From Cellulomonas fulva (GTDB lineage: Bacteria > Actinomycetota > Actinomycetes > Actinomycetales > Cellulomonadaceae), in contig NZ_JAHBOH010000002.1 in the NCBI RefSeq assembly GCF_018531375.1, positions 62,001 through 126,000 of the forward strand: a DNA stretch of 64,000 bases, read 5' to 3'. The position numbers were made by a program, and so were the translations under genes. The notes under the pieces were generated by a model. It was given only the letters and a program-made list of their open reading frames with translations, was not told the DNA's origin and made no database searches. Below are positions 51,305 to 61,254 of this stretch, in pieces. How positions within the stretch are numbered: position 1 is the first letter of the stretch; each line of letters starts with the position of its first letter.

Positions 51305-52216
51305 CTATGCGTCGCTGGGACTCTCTGTCGCCGCACGGGGGTGGGTGGACAGGTCCAGCAGCCGGCGCCTGAGCGCGTTCGAGCGCTCGGAGTAGTCGCG
51401 TTGCCGGCGGATGTACTCGGACTTGCCGTCGGGGGTCTCGATGGAGACCGGGTCGAGCCCGTACGACGAGACGTCGTACGGCGAGGCCTGCATGTCGGTG
51501 AGACGGATGTCGCGGGCCAGCTCGAACGCGTCGAGCAGCAGGTCGCCGGGGACGAGCGGGCCGAGCTTGAGGCACCACTTGTAGACGTCCATGTTGGCGT
51601 GCAGGCACCCGGGCTGCTCCATCGCGACCTGGGTCTCGCGGGTGGGCTGCAGAGTGTTGCGGTCCACCGCGTCGGGGGTGAAGAAGCGGAACGCGTCGAC
51701 GTGCGTGCAGCGGATGCGGTGCGCCTCGACGACGGCGTCGGTACCGGCGCCGCCGAGCCGGAGGGGCAGGGGATGGCGGTGCTCCTGCTCGCGGTAGACC
51801 ATCGCCCACTCGTGCAGCCCGAAGCACCCGGTCGCGGCGGGGCGGGAGAGGGTCGCGGTCACCAGGTCGACGACGTAGCGCACGGTGTCGCCGCGCTCGG
51901 CCAGGAACGCGTCGACGTCCAGGGTCACGCCACCCTCGTCGTCGGTGGTGTACCAGCGCCAGGCCGCGTGCGGTGCGGTGCCGTCGGGGCGCGGCGCCAG
52001 GGTCACGCCGGCGCCGGGGTGCCAGCGGCGCAGCTGCGCGGGCTTCGTCGGGTAGTACTCGAACAGGAAGTCCTCGATCGCGTGCCGCTCGCCGCGGGCG
52101 CGGCGCTCGCGGTGGCCCGCGGTCGACGCGTCGGCGCGGGCGGCGTGCGCCGCGGCGAGCGGACCCCACTCGTCGTGCCGCAGCACGACGGGGGAGGGGG
52201 TTGTGCTCGCGGTCAT
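51305..52216 (-). CDS. Conserved actinobacterial protein often labelled 3-methyladenine DNA glycosylase
   Basis: 303 residues. HAIEDFLFEYYPTKPAQLRR, YREQEHRHPLPLRLGGAGTD, HVDAFRFFTPDAVDRNTLQP and EQPGCLHANMDVYKWCLKLG match a widespread actinobacterial family. From memory, databases call it 3-methyladenine DNA glycosylase, but I see no helix-hairpin-helix or AlkA/Mpg motif. The activity should be taken as unknown. Conserved His, Cys and Asp residues suggest a metal enzyme (guess). ATG 52216 gives the family N-terminus. Confidence 0.72.
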   Translation of the reverse strand: MTASTTPSPVVLRHDEWGPLAAAHAARADASTAGHRERRARGERHAIEDFLFEYYPTKPAQLRRWHPGAGVTLAPRPDGTAPHAAWRWYTTDDEGGVTLDVDAFLAERGDTVRYVVDLVTATLSRPAATGCFGLHEWAMVYREQEHRHPLPLRLGGAGTDAVVEAHRIRCTHVDAFRFFTPDAVDRNTLQPTRETQVAMEQPGCLHANMDVYKWCLKLGPLVPGDLLLDAFELARDIRLTDMQASPYDVSSYGLDPVSIETPDGKSEYIRRQRDYSERSNALRRRLLDLSTHPRAATESPSDA

Positions 52217-52266
52217 CCGTCCAGGGTACGGACGCGCTGGGGCGGTCCCGACGAGGGAGGGCTGCC

Positions 52267-52668
52267 ATGCTGGTCGGCGTGCTGATCCTCGCCGTGGTGC
52301 TCGCCCTGCTCGCCGCCGTGCTGCACGTCGTGATCTTCGTGATGGAGGCGGTGCTGTTCCGGCGCCCGGACGTCCACGCGCGGTTCGCCACGCGCCCGCA
52401 GGACGTCGCGGCGGTGGCGCCGTGGGCGCTCAACCAGGGGTTCTACAACCTGTTCCTCGGGATCGGCGCGGCGGTCGGGGCGGGGCTCGCTCTCGTCGAG
52501 GGGACGCGTGACACGGGCCTCGCGCTGGTGCTGCTGGCGTGCGGGTCGATGCTCGCGGCCGCGCTCGTCCTGGGGTTCTCGGACCGGCGGATGCTGCGCG
52601 CGGCGGTCACCCAGGGGACCGTCCCGCTGCTCGCGGTCGTGGGCGCGCTCGTCGTGCTCGCGGGCTGA
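52267..52668 (+). CDS. DUF1304 membrane protein
   Basis: 133 residues with four spans. LHVVIFVMEAVLFRRPDVHA and NQGFYNLFLGIGAAVGAGLA are the DUF1304 signature. Unknown function; often near regulators or efflux genes. The ATG follows GAGGGAGGG. Confidence 0.85.
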   Translation: MLVGVLILAVVLALLAAVLHVVIFVMEAVLFRRPDVHARFATRPQDVAAVAPWALNQGFYNLFLGIGAAVGAGLALVEGTRDTGLALVLLACGSMLAAALVLGFSDRRMLRAAVTQGTVPLLAVVGALVVLAG

Positions 52669-52796
52669 CCGCCTGCCGCTGGTGCGAACGGGTGACGGTG
52701 CACGACGCTGTCGGTCCGCCCTGCCACACTGACCGCGCTGCGCCGACGAGGGCGCGCCGGGACCGGTCCGTGCTCCGGTGACAGGGGGCGGACGCG

Positions 52797-54212
52797 ATGC
52801 GTCACGTGCATCGGTCAACCGCGGCGGCCGCCGCGCTCGTGGCGCTCGTCGCGGGGCTCGTCGTGGGCCCTCCGGCGGTCGCCGCCGGGACGCCGACGGA
52901 CGCCGGTGACGTCCAGGCTGCCGCGACGGGAACCATCAGCGGGAAGGTCCGGATCGGTGGCGACCCGGCGTACGGGGCGACGGTCCGCCTGGTCGGCAAG
53001 ACGGTCGAGGCGACCACGCGGACCGGGAAGTACCAGCTCACGGTGGCGCCGGGGACGGTCCAGCCCTACGTCGTCAAGGACCCGAAGGGCCGCTACTTCA
53101 CGACGTACTACGGCAACACCGTCCGGCGGCCGGACGCCCGCAGCGTCACCGTGACCTCGGGCGGGGCCGTCACGGGCGCCAGCATCGACGTGGTGCGCAC
53201 GGCGCGCGTGTCCGGCAAGGTCGTCGACGCCGCCGGCCGGCCGATGCCCTACGCGACCGTCTACGTCTGGTCGACGAACCGCGCTGGCCAGGCCGAGGTC
53301 ACGGCGGACAGCCAGGGCCGGTTCTCCGCGGGTGGCCTGGCTGGCGGCTCCGCGCGGATCCTCGCGATCAAGGAGTACGCGCGCAGCGCCGAGAAGCCCG
53401 TCACGCTCAAGGCGGGCTCGACGCTGTCCGGTCAGGTGGTCCGCGTGACCGACGACGCGGTCGTCTGGGGCTACCTGCGCACGACGGGCTCGAGCCCCAC
53501 TACGCAGGACGTCTCGCTGTTCGACGCGCAGCGTCGCTACATCACGACGTCGCGCCCCGCGAAGGACGGTTACTTCGGCTGGGGCCAGCTGGCGGCGGGC
53601 ACCTACTACGTCTCGGTCGACGGAGCCAACGTCATGAAGTCCGTCAAGGTGGGTGCGCATGGCGTCGCGTCGGTCGGCACGCTGACGCGCGGACCGGTCG
53701 TGGTCGTCAAGGGTGTGGTCCGGTCCTCCGGGGGTTCGGCCGTGCGCGGTGCGACGGTGTACGCCACGGACCGGTACGGCATGGTCCGGACCATGGTCAC
53801 CACGGACAGCTCGGGCCGCTACAGCGTGAACGGCGCCGTCTCGGGGGACTACGACGTGGTGGTGATCCCGCCCGCGTCCAGCACCGACGCGCTGACGTCG
53901 GTCGCGATCCGGGTGAGCGGCTCGAGCGCGGTGACGCGCGACGTGCGCCTGGTGCGTGGCGGCCGGCTCACGGGTGTCCTGCACGGCCCGGGCGGCCGGC
54001 CGGCGGTCGGCGTCGAGGTCGTGGTGGCCGCGGACGTTCGCTCGACGACCACCGACGCGTCGGGCCGGTGGACGCTGGTGGGTCTGCGCCCGGGGACCCG
54101 GACGGTGCAGCTCCGGGACCCTGAGTGGGTCGGCGGCTTCGTCACGACGACGCGGACGGCGACGGTGCGCACCGGCGCGACCGTCACGGTGCCGACGGTG
54201 ACGATGTCCTGA
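52797..54212 (+). CDS. Secreted protein with several carboxypeptidase-regulatory-like (Ig-like) domains
   Basis: 471 residues. A Sec signal peptide (AAAALVALVAGLVVG, cleavage near AVAAG) precedes about five repeats of the CarboxypepD_reg-like beta fold. Examples are ISGKVRIGGDPAYGATVRLV, VSGKVVDAAGRPMPYATVYV, VKGVVRSSGGSAVRGATVYA and LTGVLHGPGGRPAVGVEVVV. There is no enzyme domain, sortase motif or membrane anchor. It is probably an extracellular adhesion or matrix protein. ATG 52797 is supported by the signal peptide. Confidence 0.82.
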   Translation: MRHVHRSTAAAAALVALVAGLVVGPPAVAAGTPTDAGDVQAAATGTISGKVRIGGDPAYGATVRLVGKTVEATTRTGKYQLTVAPGTVQPYVVKDPKGRYFTTYYGNTVRRPDARSVTVTSGGAVTGASIDVVRTARVSGKVVDAAGRPMPYATVYVWSTNRAGQAEVTADSQGRFSAGGLAGGSARILAIKEYARSAEKPVTLKAGSTLSGQVVRVTDDAVVWGYLRTTGSSPTTQDVSLFDAQRRYITTSRPAKDGYFGWGQLAAGTYYVSVDGANVMKSVKVGAHGVASVGTLTRGPVVVVKGVVRSSGGSAVRGATVYATDRYGMVRTMVTTDSSGRYSVNGAVSGDYDVVVIPPASSTDALTSVAIRVSGSSAVTRDVRLVRGGRLTGVLHGPGGRPAVGVEVVVAADVRSTTTDASGRWTLVGLRPGTRTVQLRDPEWVGGFVTTTRTATVRTGATVTVPTVTMS

Positions 54213-54234
54213 CGACCGCGCCCTCGGACAGGTC

Positions 54235-55353
54235 TCAGCCCCGGCTGCCCGGGCGGCGCGACGCGTCGTCCGGGCGCCGGGGGACCAGCAGGTCCGCGAC
54301 GCCCGTCGAGACGGTGGCCATCGCCCGCTCGAGGGGTCCGCGGCCCAGCGTCGCGCGCCACGCCCAGCACAGCGCCGTCGTCGTCCCCAGGAAAGCGAGC
54401 CAGCCGGCCACGGTGGGCCGCCACACGACGTCGGTCCCGACGAGCGCGATCACGACGACGTGCACCGTGTACGCGGTCAGCGCGAGCGCGCCGACCGCCG
54501 CGACCGGCGCGACGACGCGCGGCCACCGCTGGGCGACCGCGAGCGAGGCCGCGAGCACGACGAACGCGGTGCCGGTGTTCCCGACGACCTCGAACGTCGT
54601 CGAGCTGTGCGGGGCGATCGACGCGAGCGACACCGGCGCCCCGAGCGCCTGGGCAGCCCACCCGCCGACGTAGCCGACCAGCACCAGGACCGCGCCCCAT
54701 CCCACGAGCGCGCGCTGGACCGCGGGACGCGTGACGTCCTGGCGGCCGACCGCCAGGCCGGCGAGCAGGTACGCGAACCAGACCAGCGCGGGGTAGTGCG
54801 GCCCGACGACGAGCCCGACCAGCCCGCCCGGGTCCGTCGCCTCCGTGCCCATTCCGATCGCGGTGCGCACGGGCGGTGCGACGAGCGCGACCGACACGGC
54901 GGCGACGACGAGCGCCCAGGGCCGCCACGTGAGCACGAGGCAGCCCGCGGCGAAGAGCACCGCGTAGGTCGGCAGGATGACCAGGACGGGCGTCCCGAGC
55001 GCCTCGAGCGCCACGCCGATCACCAGGACGACGAGCGCGCGGCCGAGGATCCGCGCGCGGGACCGGGCCAGGTCCCGTCCGGTGACGGGACGGACGCCGC
55101 CGGACAGGAGCGCGAGCGAGACGCCGGCGAGCACGACGAAGAGCGCGGAGGGCCGTCCGTCGGCGAGGTGCAGGAGCCGGTCGGCCGGTGAGCCGTCGCC
55201 GGGCTCGGGACCGACGTGGGCGGTCATCATGCCGAGCACGGCGAGCCCGCGGGCGGCGTCGATCCCGACGATGCGCCCCGAGGAGAGCCGGGCGGTGCGG
55301 TCGCGCGGGTCGGACCGCGGCGCGTCGGACGGCCGGTCCCCGGGCAGCGCCAT
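54235..55353 (-). CDS. HGSNAT-like/DUF418-type membrane protein
   Basis: 372 residues with about ten spans. RIVGIDAARGLAVLGMMTAH at the start and ALFVVLAGVSLALLSGGVRP are typical of the heparan-alpha-glucosaminide N-acetyltransferase catalytic domain (PF07786) and the related DUF418 family. ALTAYTVHVVVIALVG matches the C-terminal part. It may be a membrane acyltransferase; substrate unknown. A TAGCCT box lies 7 nt before the ATG. Confidence 0.8.
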   Translation of the reverse strand: MALPGDRPSDAPRSDPRDRTARLSSGRIVGIDAARGLAVLGMMTAHVGPEPGDGSPADRLLHLADGRPSALFVVLAGVSLALLSGGVRPVTGRDLARSRARILGRALVVLVIGVALEALGTPVLVILPTYAVLFAAGCLVLTWRPWALVVAAVSVALVAPPVRTAIGMGTEATDPGGLVGLVVGPHYPALVWFAYLLAGLAVGRQDVTRPAVQRALVGWGAVLVLVGYVGGWAAQALGAPVSLASIAPHSSTTFEVVGNTGTAFVVLAASLAVAQRWPRVVAPVAAVGALALTAYTVHVVVIALVGTDVVWRPTVAGWLAFLGTTTALCWAWRATLGRGPLERAMATVSTGVADLLVPRRPDDASRRPGSRG

Positions 55354-55457
55354 GGCGACGAGGCTACCCGGATCGGTTCGACCGCCGGTGTCTCGCATGC
55401 TGGGCCAGAACGTCCCGTCTCTTGATCGATCGGCCGGGATGCGCCCTACTCTCACGT

Positions 55458-56273
55458 GTGAGCACCCGTTCTGACGTCTACGTGCACGGCCACCACGAGT
55501 CCGTGCTGCGCTCCCACCGGTGGCGCACGGCCGCCAACTCGGCGGCGTACCTGCTCCCCGCTCTCGAGCCCGGGCAGCGGCTGCTCGACGTCGGCTGCGG
55601 ACCGGGCACCGTCACGATCGACCTCGCGCAGCGGCTCGCGCCGGGCGAGGTCGTCGGGATCGACGCGTCCGCCGCGGTGGTCGACGTCGCACGCAAGGCG
55701 GCGGCCGAGGCCGGAGCGCTCAACGTGACGTTCGACGTGGCCGACGCCTACGCGCTGCCGTTCGAGGACGACGCGTTCGACGTGGTGCACGCGCACCAGG
55801 TGCTGCAGCACCTGACGGACCCCGTCGCCGCGCTCCGCGAGATGCGCCGCGTCGCGCGCCCCGGCGGCGTCGTCGCGGTCCGGGACGCGGACTACTCGGG
55901 CATGACCTGGTACCCGGACTCGGCAGGCCTCGACGAGTGGACGCAGCTCTACCACGAGGTCACGGAGGCCAACGGCACGGACGCCGACGCGGGCCGTCGC
56001 CTGCTGTCCTGGGTGCGCGAGGCCGGGTTCGACCCCGCGGGCATCGCGCCCAGCGCGGGGGTCTGGTGCTACGCGACGCCTGAGGACCGCACGTGGTGGT
56101 CGGACCTGTGGGCCGACCGGTGCGTCGCGTCGAGCTTCGCGGCCCAGGCGCTGGCGCACGGGCTCGCCGACGAGGTGGGGCTCGAGCAGCTCGCCGACGC
56201 GTGGCACGACTGGGGCCGGCAGCCCGACGGCTGGTTCACCGTGCTGCACGGCGAGGTCCTGGCCCGGGCCTGA
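55458..56273 (+). CDS. Class I SAM-dependent methyltransferase
   Basis: 271 residues. Motif I LLDVGCGPGTVTIDLAQRL, motif II VVGIDASAAVVDVARKAAAE, DDAFDVVHAHQVLQHLTDPV and RRVARPGGVVAVRDADYSGM define a Methyltransf_11/25 fold, UbiE-like. No substrate can be assigned. The GTG start is 5 nt after TACTCT. Confidence 0.85.
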   Translation: MSTRSDVYVHGHHESVLRSHRWRTAANSAAYLLPALEPGQRLLDVGCGPGTVTIDLAQRLAPGEVVGIDASAAVVDVARKAAAEAGALNVTFDVADAYALPFEDDAFDVVHAHQVLQHLTDPVAALREMRRVARPGGVVAVRDADYSGMTWYPDSAGLDEWTQLYHEVTEANGTDADAGRRLLSWVREAGFDPAGIAPSAGVWCYATPEDRTWWSDLWADRCVASSFAAQALAHGLADEVGLEQLADAWHDWGRQPDGWFTVLHGEVLARA

Positions 56274-56311
56274 CGGCGCGAGCAGAGCGACCCCGACCGT
56301 AGGGTGGTCCC

Positions 56312-57097
56312 GTGCGCATCGCGAGGTTCACCACCGGCGGGGACCCCCGCTACGCCCTGGTCGAGAGCGAGCCGGGGTCCGAGGAGCTCGTCGTCATCAC
56401 CGGCGACCCGATCTACACCCCCGTGCAGGCCACGGGGGAGCGGGTCCGGCTCGACGACGACGCGGTGCGCCTGCTCGCACCCGTCATCCCGCGGTCGAAG
56501 ATCATCGGGGTCGGCCGCAACTACGCCGACCACGCCGCTGAGCACGGCGTGGACGTGCCGACGCAGCCGCTGCTGTTCCTCAAGCCCAACACCGCCGTGA
56601 TCGGCCCGGACGACCCGATCGTCCTGCCGGACTGGAGCGAGCACGTCGAGTACGAGTCCGAGCTCGCGGTCGTGATCGGCAAGGTCACCAAGGACGTCCC
56701 GCCCGAGCGCGCGCTCGACCACGTCTTCGGGTTCACCGTGGCCAACGACGTCACGGCGCGCGACATCCAGCGCAGCGACGCGCAGTGGACCCGCGGCAAG
56801 GGCTTCGACGGCTCCTGCCCGATCGGCCCGTGGGTGGTTCCCGGGCTCGACGTCGACGACCTCGCCGTGCGGTCCCGCGTCAACGGCGAGCCCAAGCAGG
56901 ACGGCCGTACGTCGCAGATGGTGTTCGACGTGGCGTACCTGGTGTCCTACTGCAGCGAGGTGTTCACGCTCCTGCCCGGCGACGTCATCCTCACGGGGAC
57001 GCCCGCCGGCGTCGGCCCGATCGTGGACCGCGACGTCGTGGAGTGCGAGGTCGAGGAGATCGGCACGCTGCGCAACCCGGTGCTGCGCCGCCACTGA
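56312..57097 (+). CDS. Fumarylacetoacetate hydrolase-family protein
   Basis: 261 residues. IIGVGRNYADHAAEHGVDVP, LFLKPNTAVIGPDDPIVLPD, YESELAVVIGKVTKDVPPER and GDVILTGTPAGVGPIVDRD match the FAH C-terminal domain, with the metal-binding Glu and Asp residues present. Members hydrolyse or decarboxylate C-C bonds (acylpyruvase, isomerase), so the exact reaction is open. TAGGGT lies 6 nt before the GTG. It lies directly upstream of gltX. Confidence 0.87.
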   Translation: MRIARFTTGGDPRYALVESEPGSEELVVITGDPIYTPVQATGERVRLDDDAVRLLAPVIPRSKIIGVGRNYADHAAEHGVDVPTQPLLFLKPNTAVIGPDDPIVLPDWSEHVEYESELAVVIGKVTKDVPPERALDHVFGFTVANDVTARDIQRSDAQWTRGKGFDGSCPIGPWVVPGLDVDDLAVRSRVNGEPKQDGRTSQMVFDVAYLVSYCSEVFTLLPGDVILTGTPAGVGPIVDRDVVECEVEEIGTLRNPVLRRH

Positions 57098-57135
57098 CGT
57101 ACTGGGGCGTCGTCGAAGGCGAATAACCTGGGGGC

Positions 57136-58650
57136 GTGACCACCCCCGTTGTCGACGGCTCCGCCGTGCGCGTCCGCTTCTGCCCGTCCCCGACCGGTCT
57201 GCCGCACGTCGGCCTGATCCGCACGGCCCTGTTCAACTGGGCGTACGCGCGGCACACGGGTGGCACGTTCGTCTTCCGCATCGAGGACACCGACGCCGCC
57301 CGGGACTCCGAGGAGAGCTACCAGCAGCTCCTGGACGCGCTGCGCTGGCTGGGCCTGGACTGGGACGAGGGCGTCGAGGTCGGCGGTCCGCACGAGCCGT
57401 ACCGCCAGTCGCAGCGGTACGACCTCTACCGCGACGTGGTGCGGCGGCTGGTCGAGGGCGGCTACGCGTACGAGTCCTGGTCGACGCCCGAGGAGATCGA
57501 GGCGCGGCACCGCGCCGCGGGCCGCGACCCGAAGCTCGGCTACGACGGGTTCGACCGCGACCTGTCCGACGAGCAGCGGCTCGCCTACCGCGAGCAGGGC
57601 CGCGAGCCGGTCATCAGGCTGCGCATGCCGGACGAGGACATCACGTTCACCGACGTGGTCCGCGGCGACGTGACGTTCAAGGCCGGCTCGGTGCCGGACT
57701 TCGTGATCGTGCGCGCCAACGGCCACCCGCTGTACACGCTGGTCAACCCGGTCGACGACGCGCTGATGGGCATCACGCACGTGCTGCGCGGCGAGGACCT
57801 GCTGTCCTCGACCCCGCGCCAGGTCGCGCTCTACCGCGCGCTGCTCGACCTGGGCGTGGCCACGGTCATGCCGCAGTTCGGCCACCTGCCGTACGTCATG
57901 GGCGAGGGCAACAAGAAGCTCTCCAAGCGCGACCCCGAGTCGAACCTGTTCCTGCACCGTGAGCGCGGCTTCACGCCCGAGGGCCTGCTGAACTACCTGT
58001 CGCTGCTGGGCTGGGGCCTGTCCGCGGACCGCGACATCTTCACGGTCGACGAGCTGGTCGCGGCGTTCGACGTGCACGACGTGAACCCCAACCCGGCGCG
58101 GTTCGACCTGAAGAAGGCCGAGGCCATCAACTCCGCGCACGTGCGCATGCTGGAGCCCCAGGACTTCCGGAACCGCCTGGTCCCGTACCTGCACCACGCG
58201 GGCCTGGTCCCGGCGGACTCGTTCGCGGACCTGTCCGACGAGCACGCCACCCTGCTCACCGCGGCGGCCCCGCTGGTGCAGGAGCGGATGACCCTGCTGG
58301 GCGAGTCCGTGGGCATGCTCGGCTTCCTGTTCACGGCCGACGACGAGCTGCACGTGGCCGACGACGCGCGGGCGGCGCTGCGCCCCGAGGCGGCCGACGT
58401 GCTCGACGCCGCCGCGCGCGTGCTCGGCGACCTGCCGGCCGACGGCTTCACGACCGAGGCCACGCAGGCGGCGCTCACCGCGGCGCTCGTCGACGAGGGC
58501 GGCCTGGGCATCAAGGCGCGGTTCGCCTACACGCCGCTGCGCGTGGCGGTCACCGGCCGCCGGGTCTCGCCCCCGCTGTTCGAGTCGATGGAGCTGCTCG
58601 GCCGGGAGTCGACGCTCGCCCGCGTCGCCGCGCTGCGCGCGTCGCTGTGA
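57136..58650 (+). CDS. gltX: Glutamyl-tRNA synthetase
   Basis: 504 residues. It charges tRNA-Glu (and possibly tRNA-Gln, if this organism uses the GatCAB route). The class I HIGH motif is [19 protein letters not shown], and KMSKS is [35 protein letters not shown] is also typical. The anticodon-binding region covers about residues 330-504. A TAACCT box 6 nt before the GTG suggests a leaderless message. The next gene overlaps its stop by GTGA. Confidence 0.97.
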   Translation: MTTPVVDGSAVRVRFCPSPTGLPHVGLIRTALFNWAYARHTGGTFVFRIEDTDAARDSEESYQQLLDALRWLGLDWDEGVEVGGPHEPYRQSQRYDLYRDVVRRLVEGGYAYESWSTPEEIEARHRAAGRDPKLGYDGFDRDLSDEQRLAYREQGREPVIRLRMPDEDITFTDVVRGDVTFKAGSVPDFVIVRANGHPLYTLVNPVDDALMGITHVLRGEDLLSSTPRQVALYRALLDLGVATVMPQFGHLPYVMGEGNKKLSKRDPESNLFLHRERGFTPEGLLNYLSLLGWGLSADRDIFTVDELVAAFDVHDVNPNPARFDLKKAEAINSAHVRMLEPQDFRNRLVPYLHHAGLVPADSFADLSDEHATLLTAAAPLVQERMTLLGESVGMLGFLFTADDELHVADDARAALRPEAADVLDAAARVLGDLPADGFTTEATQAALTAALVDEGGLGIKARFAYTPLRVAVTGRRVSPPLFESMELLGRESTLARVAALRASL

Positions 58651-59441
58651 CGGGGAGGGGCTCCAGCACGACGAGCACGCGGGACCTGCTCGTCGACGGC
58701 GTGCTGTTCGACATCGACGACACGATCGTCGACACCCGCTCGGCGTTCGCCGCGGCGCTGACGGCCGTCGCGCGCACGTACCTGCCGGCGGTGCCGGACG
58801 ACCAGGATGCCGAGCGGCACCGCGCGCTCGTCGCGATGTGGCGCGAGGACGCCCACGGTCGGTACCACCGGTACACCACGGGCGCGGACTCGTACCTGCA
58901 CCAGAAGCGGCTGCGGGCCAACGACCTGCACGCGGCGTTCGGCGGTCCCGAGCTCGACGAGGACGCGTTCGACACGTGGAACGCGGTGTTCGACGAGGGC
59001 TTCCGCGCCGCCTGGGCCGCGCACCACGAGACGGAGGACGCGCTCGAGGCCCTGCTCGCGGCGGGCGTCGCCGTGGGCGCGCTGTCCAACGCGGGCACCG
59101 AGCTGCAGACCGCCAAGCTCGAGAAGGCGGGTCTGCTGGACCGCGTCCCGATGCTCGTCGGCGTGGACACGCTCGGCTTCGGCAAGCCCGACCCGCGGGT
59201 CTTCCTCGAGGCGTGCCGGCGCCTCGGCACCGATCCGGCGCGCACCGCCTACGTCGGCGACGAGCCGGACGTGGACGCGCTCGCGGCGCGCGACGCGGGC
59301 CTCGTCGGGATCTGGGTCGACCGCCCGGGCGCGCGCCGCAGGCCGGTCGACGAGTCCGCGGTCACGGGCGTGCACACCATCCGCTCCCTCGGCGAGCTGC
59401 CCGCCGTACTGGGTCTCGACGCGCCGCGGGCCGCCGGCTGA
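58647..59441 (+). CDS. HAD-family hydrolase
   Basis: 264 residues. HAD motif [18 protein letters not shown], motif [17 protein letters not shown], motif III lysine [17 protein letters not shown] and motif [22 protein letters not shown] are all present. Phosphatase activity on a small metabolite is likely. It is translationally coupled to gltX (GTGA). Confidence 0.88.
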   Translation: MTGRGSSTTSTRDLLVDGVLFDIDDTIVDTRSAFAAALTAVARTYLPAVPDDQDAERHRALVAMWREDAHGRYHRYTTGADSYLHQKRLRANDLHAAFGGPELDEDAFDTWNAVFDEGFRAAWAAHHETEDALEALLAAGVAVGALSNAGTELQTAKLEKAGLLDRVPMLVGVDTLGFGKPDPRVFLEACRRLGTDPARTAYVGDEPDVDALAARDAGLVGIWVDRPGARRRPVDESAVTGVHTIRSLGELPAVLGLDAPRAAG

Positions 59442-59468
59442 GGTCGCCGCTGCGTTGCGCAGGCCTGT

Positions 59469-59507
59469 GGGTGGAGAAGGTAGCGCCCAGCGCGACGTTC
59501 TCCACCC
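59469..59507 (+). terminator. Inverted repeat between convergent genes
   Basis: GGGTGGAGAA (59469-59478) and TTCTCCACCC (59498-59507) can form a 10-bp stem with a 19-nt loop, 27 nt after the HAD gene and 22 nt from the end of the opposite methyltransferase. Either strand could use it as a terminator. Confidence 0.55.
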
Positions 59508-59528
59508 GCACGGCGGCGTCGCGGGGCG

Positions 59529-60311
59529 TCAGCGCGTCGTCGCGCGCCAGCAGCGCGTGACGTAGGGGAGCTCGGCGCTCGCGCGGCCGACGAGGTCGGG
59601 GTGGGTGCGCCACAGCGCGTCGACCTCGGAGAGCAGCGCGTCGCGGGCGTCGGGGGCCATGGCGATGAGATGGCTGCGGCTGGCGGCCAGCGCGCGCAGC
59701 TCGTCGGGCCGGACGGTGCGCCGCCAGGGGAAGGTCGCGCGCTCCCACGGCCCCAGCTCGGGCCCGACGACGGGGTCCGACGAGCGCGAGTAGTCGAGCG
59801 TGTCGCCGCGGTGCACGATCTCGAAGTACGCGTCGGCCCAGTCGGTGTCGCCCTCGAGGACGACGTTCCAGACGAGGGAGAGCCGCCCGGCGGGCCGCAG
59901 CACCCGTGCGACCTCGGTGGTCGCCGGCAGCGGGTCGAACCAGTGCCACGCCTGCCCGACCGCGACGACGTCCGCGCTCGCGTCCGGCAGCCCGGTCGCC
60001 TCGGCAGTGCCCGCCCGCGCGGTCACCTGCGGCAGCGCGCCGGCGAGGACGGCGCGCATCGCCTCGTCGGGCTCGACCGCCGTGACGCGCACGCCGGGCA
60101 GCGTCACCAGGCCCGCGGTGAGCTTGCCGGTGCCCGCCCCGAGGTCCACGACGTCCCGCGCCTCGCCCGGGACCAGCCAGCGGACGGCCTCGGCGGGATA
60201 GCTCGGGCGCGCGGCCGCGTAGGCGTCGACGCTGCGGCCGAACGACGACGACCGCGCGCGGTGCAGCTCGCTGCGCCAGTCCTGAGCGGGGTCGGGTGCC
60301 GGTCCGCTCAT
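59529..60311 (-). CDS. Class I SAM-dependent methyltransferase
   Basis: 260 residues. FGRSVDAYAAARPSYPAEAV at the N-terminus, VVDLGAGTGKLTAGLVTLPG (motif I), VTAVEPDEAMRAVLAGALPQ and GQAWHWFDPLPATTEVARVL are typical of the family of YcgJ-like methyltransferases. Substrate unknown. ATG 60311 lies 5 nt after the hisN stop, so the two are co-transcribed. Confidence 0.85.
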   Translation of the reverse strand: MSGPAPDPAQDWRSELHRARSSSFGRSVDAYAAARPSYPAEAVRWLVPGEARDVVDLGAGTGKLTAGLVTLPGVRVTAVEPDEAMRAVLAGALPQVTARAGTAEATGLPDASADVVAVGQAWHWFDPLPATTEVARVLRPAGRLSLVWNVVLEGDTDWADAYFEIVHRGDTLDYSRSSDPVVGPELGPWERATFPWRRTVRPDELRALAASRSHLIAMAPDARDALLSEVDALWRTHPDLVGRASAELPYVTRCWRATTR

Positions 60312-60316
60312 CGTGC

Positions 60317-61123
60317 TCAGCGCGGTCCGGGCAGCGGGTCGAGGCGCGCGACCACCTCGTCGTGCAGCAGGCCGTTGGTCGCCATGCCGGACCCGCCGAA
60401 CGGTCCGGGGACGCCGCGGACGGACGTGAACCGGCCGCCCGCCTCGGTGACGATCGGCACCAGGGCCGCCATGTCGTGCAGCGCGAGCTCGGGCTCGGCC
60501 GCGATGTCGACCGCCCCCTCCGCGACCAGCACGTAGGACCAGAAGTCGCCGTACGCGCGCGTGCGCCAGACCGAGCGCATGAGGTCGAGCACGTGCGGCA
60601 GCCGGCCGGCGTCCTCCCAGCCGGTGAGGCTGGAGTAGGAGAACGACGCGTCCGCCAGGCGGTCCACCTGCGAGACGTGCAGCTGGGTGGCGGACGAGAG
60701 CGAGCGTCCGGTCCAGGCGCCCGAGCCCTGCGCGGCCCACCAGCGCCGGCCCAGCGCCGGCGCGCTCACCAGGCCGACCACCACCTGGTCCCCGTCCAGC
60801 AGCGCGATGAGCGTCGCCCAGACCGGCACGCCGCGCACGAAGTTCTTGGTCCCGTCGATCGGGTCGACCACCCACCGCCGCGGGCCGTGACCGGTGTCCG
60901 CCATCTCCTCGCCGTGCACCGCGTCGCGCGGCCGGGCGCGCGACAGCTGCGCGCGGATCAGCTCCTCGGCGGCGCGGTCGGCGTCCGAGACGGGTGTCAG
61001 GTCCGGCTTGGTCTCGACCCGCAGGTCGAGCGCCTTGAAGCGGTCCATCGTCAGCGCGTCGACCTGGTCGGCGATCACGTGGGCGAGGCGCAGGTCGTCG
61101 TCGTACCCGGTCCGCAGGCTCAT
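60317..61123 (-). CDS. hisN: Histidinol-phosphatase, inositol monophosphatase family
   Basis: 268 residues. The Mg2+ sites are intact: HGEEMADTGHGPRRWVVDPI, DPIDGTKNFVRGVPVW and the second WSYVLVAEGAVDIAAEPELA. The sequence agrees with actinobacterial HisN better than with SuhB or CysQ. It dephosphorylates histidinol phosphate. The start context CTACGGTGAGGCCATGA is the same 17 bases as at the VIT gene (34230). Confidence 0.87.
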   Translation of the reverse strand: MSLRTGYDDDLRLAHVIADQVDALTMDRFKALDLRVETKPDLTPVSDADRAAEELIRAQLSRARPRDAVHGEEMADTGHGPRRWVVDPIDGTKNFVRGVPVWATLIALLDGDQVVVGLVSAPALGRRWWAAQGSGAWTGRSLSSATQLHVSQVDRLADASFSYSSLTGWEDAGRLPHVLDLMRSVWRTRAYGDFWSYVLVAEGAVDIAAEPELALHDMAALVPIVTEAGGRFTSVRGVPGPFGGSGMATNGLLHDEVVARLDPLPGPR

Positions 61124-61180
61124 GGCCTCACCGTAGTGGTGACGGCCGTAGTGGTGACGGCCGGGGGCGTCGGGGGACGT

Positions 61181-61254
61181 TCACGACGAGCACGTCTCAC
61201 GACGAGCACGTCTCACGACGAGCACGTCTCACGACGAGCACGTCTCACGACGAG
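61181..61254. repeat. 16-bp tandem repeats at the rsgA 3' end
   Basis: TCACGACGAGCACGTC is repeated four times from 61181 to 61244, followed by TCACGACGAG up to 61254, which includes the rsgA stop codon (TCA at 61245). Each unit therefore copies the last codons and stop of rsgA. There are no spacers, so it is not CRISPR. Confidence 0.88.

Noticed and set aside
57098-59528. tRNA genes near gltX
   Set aside because: I looked for cloverleaf arms and CCA ends in the gaps and saw none.
61181-61254. Regular repeats that might suggest a CRISPR array
   Set aside because: Units are directly adjacent with no spacers and copy the rsgA 3' end; no cas genes are near.
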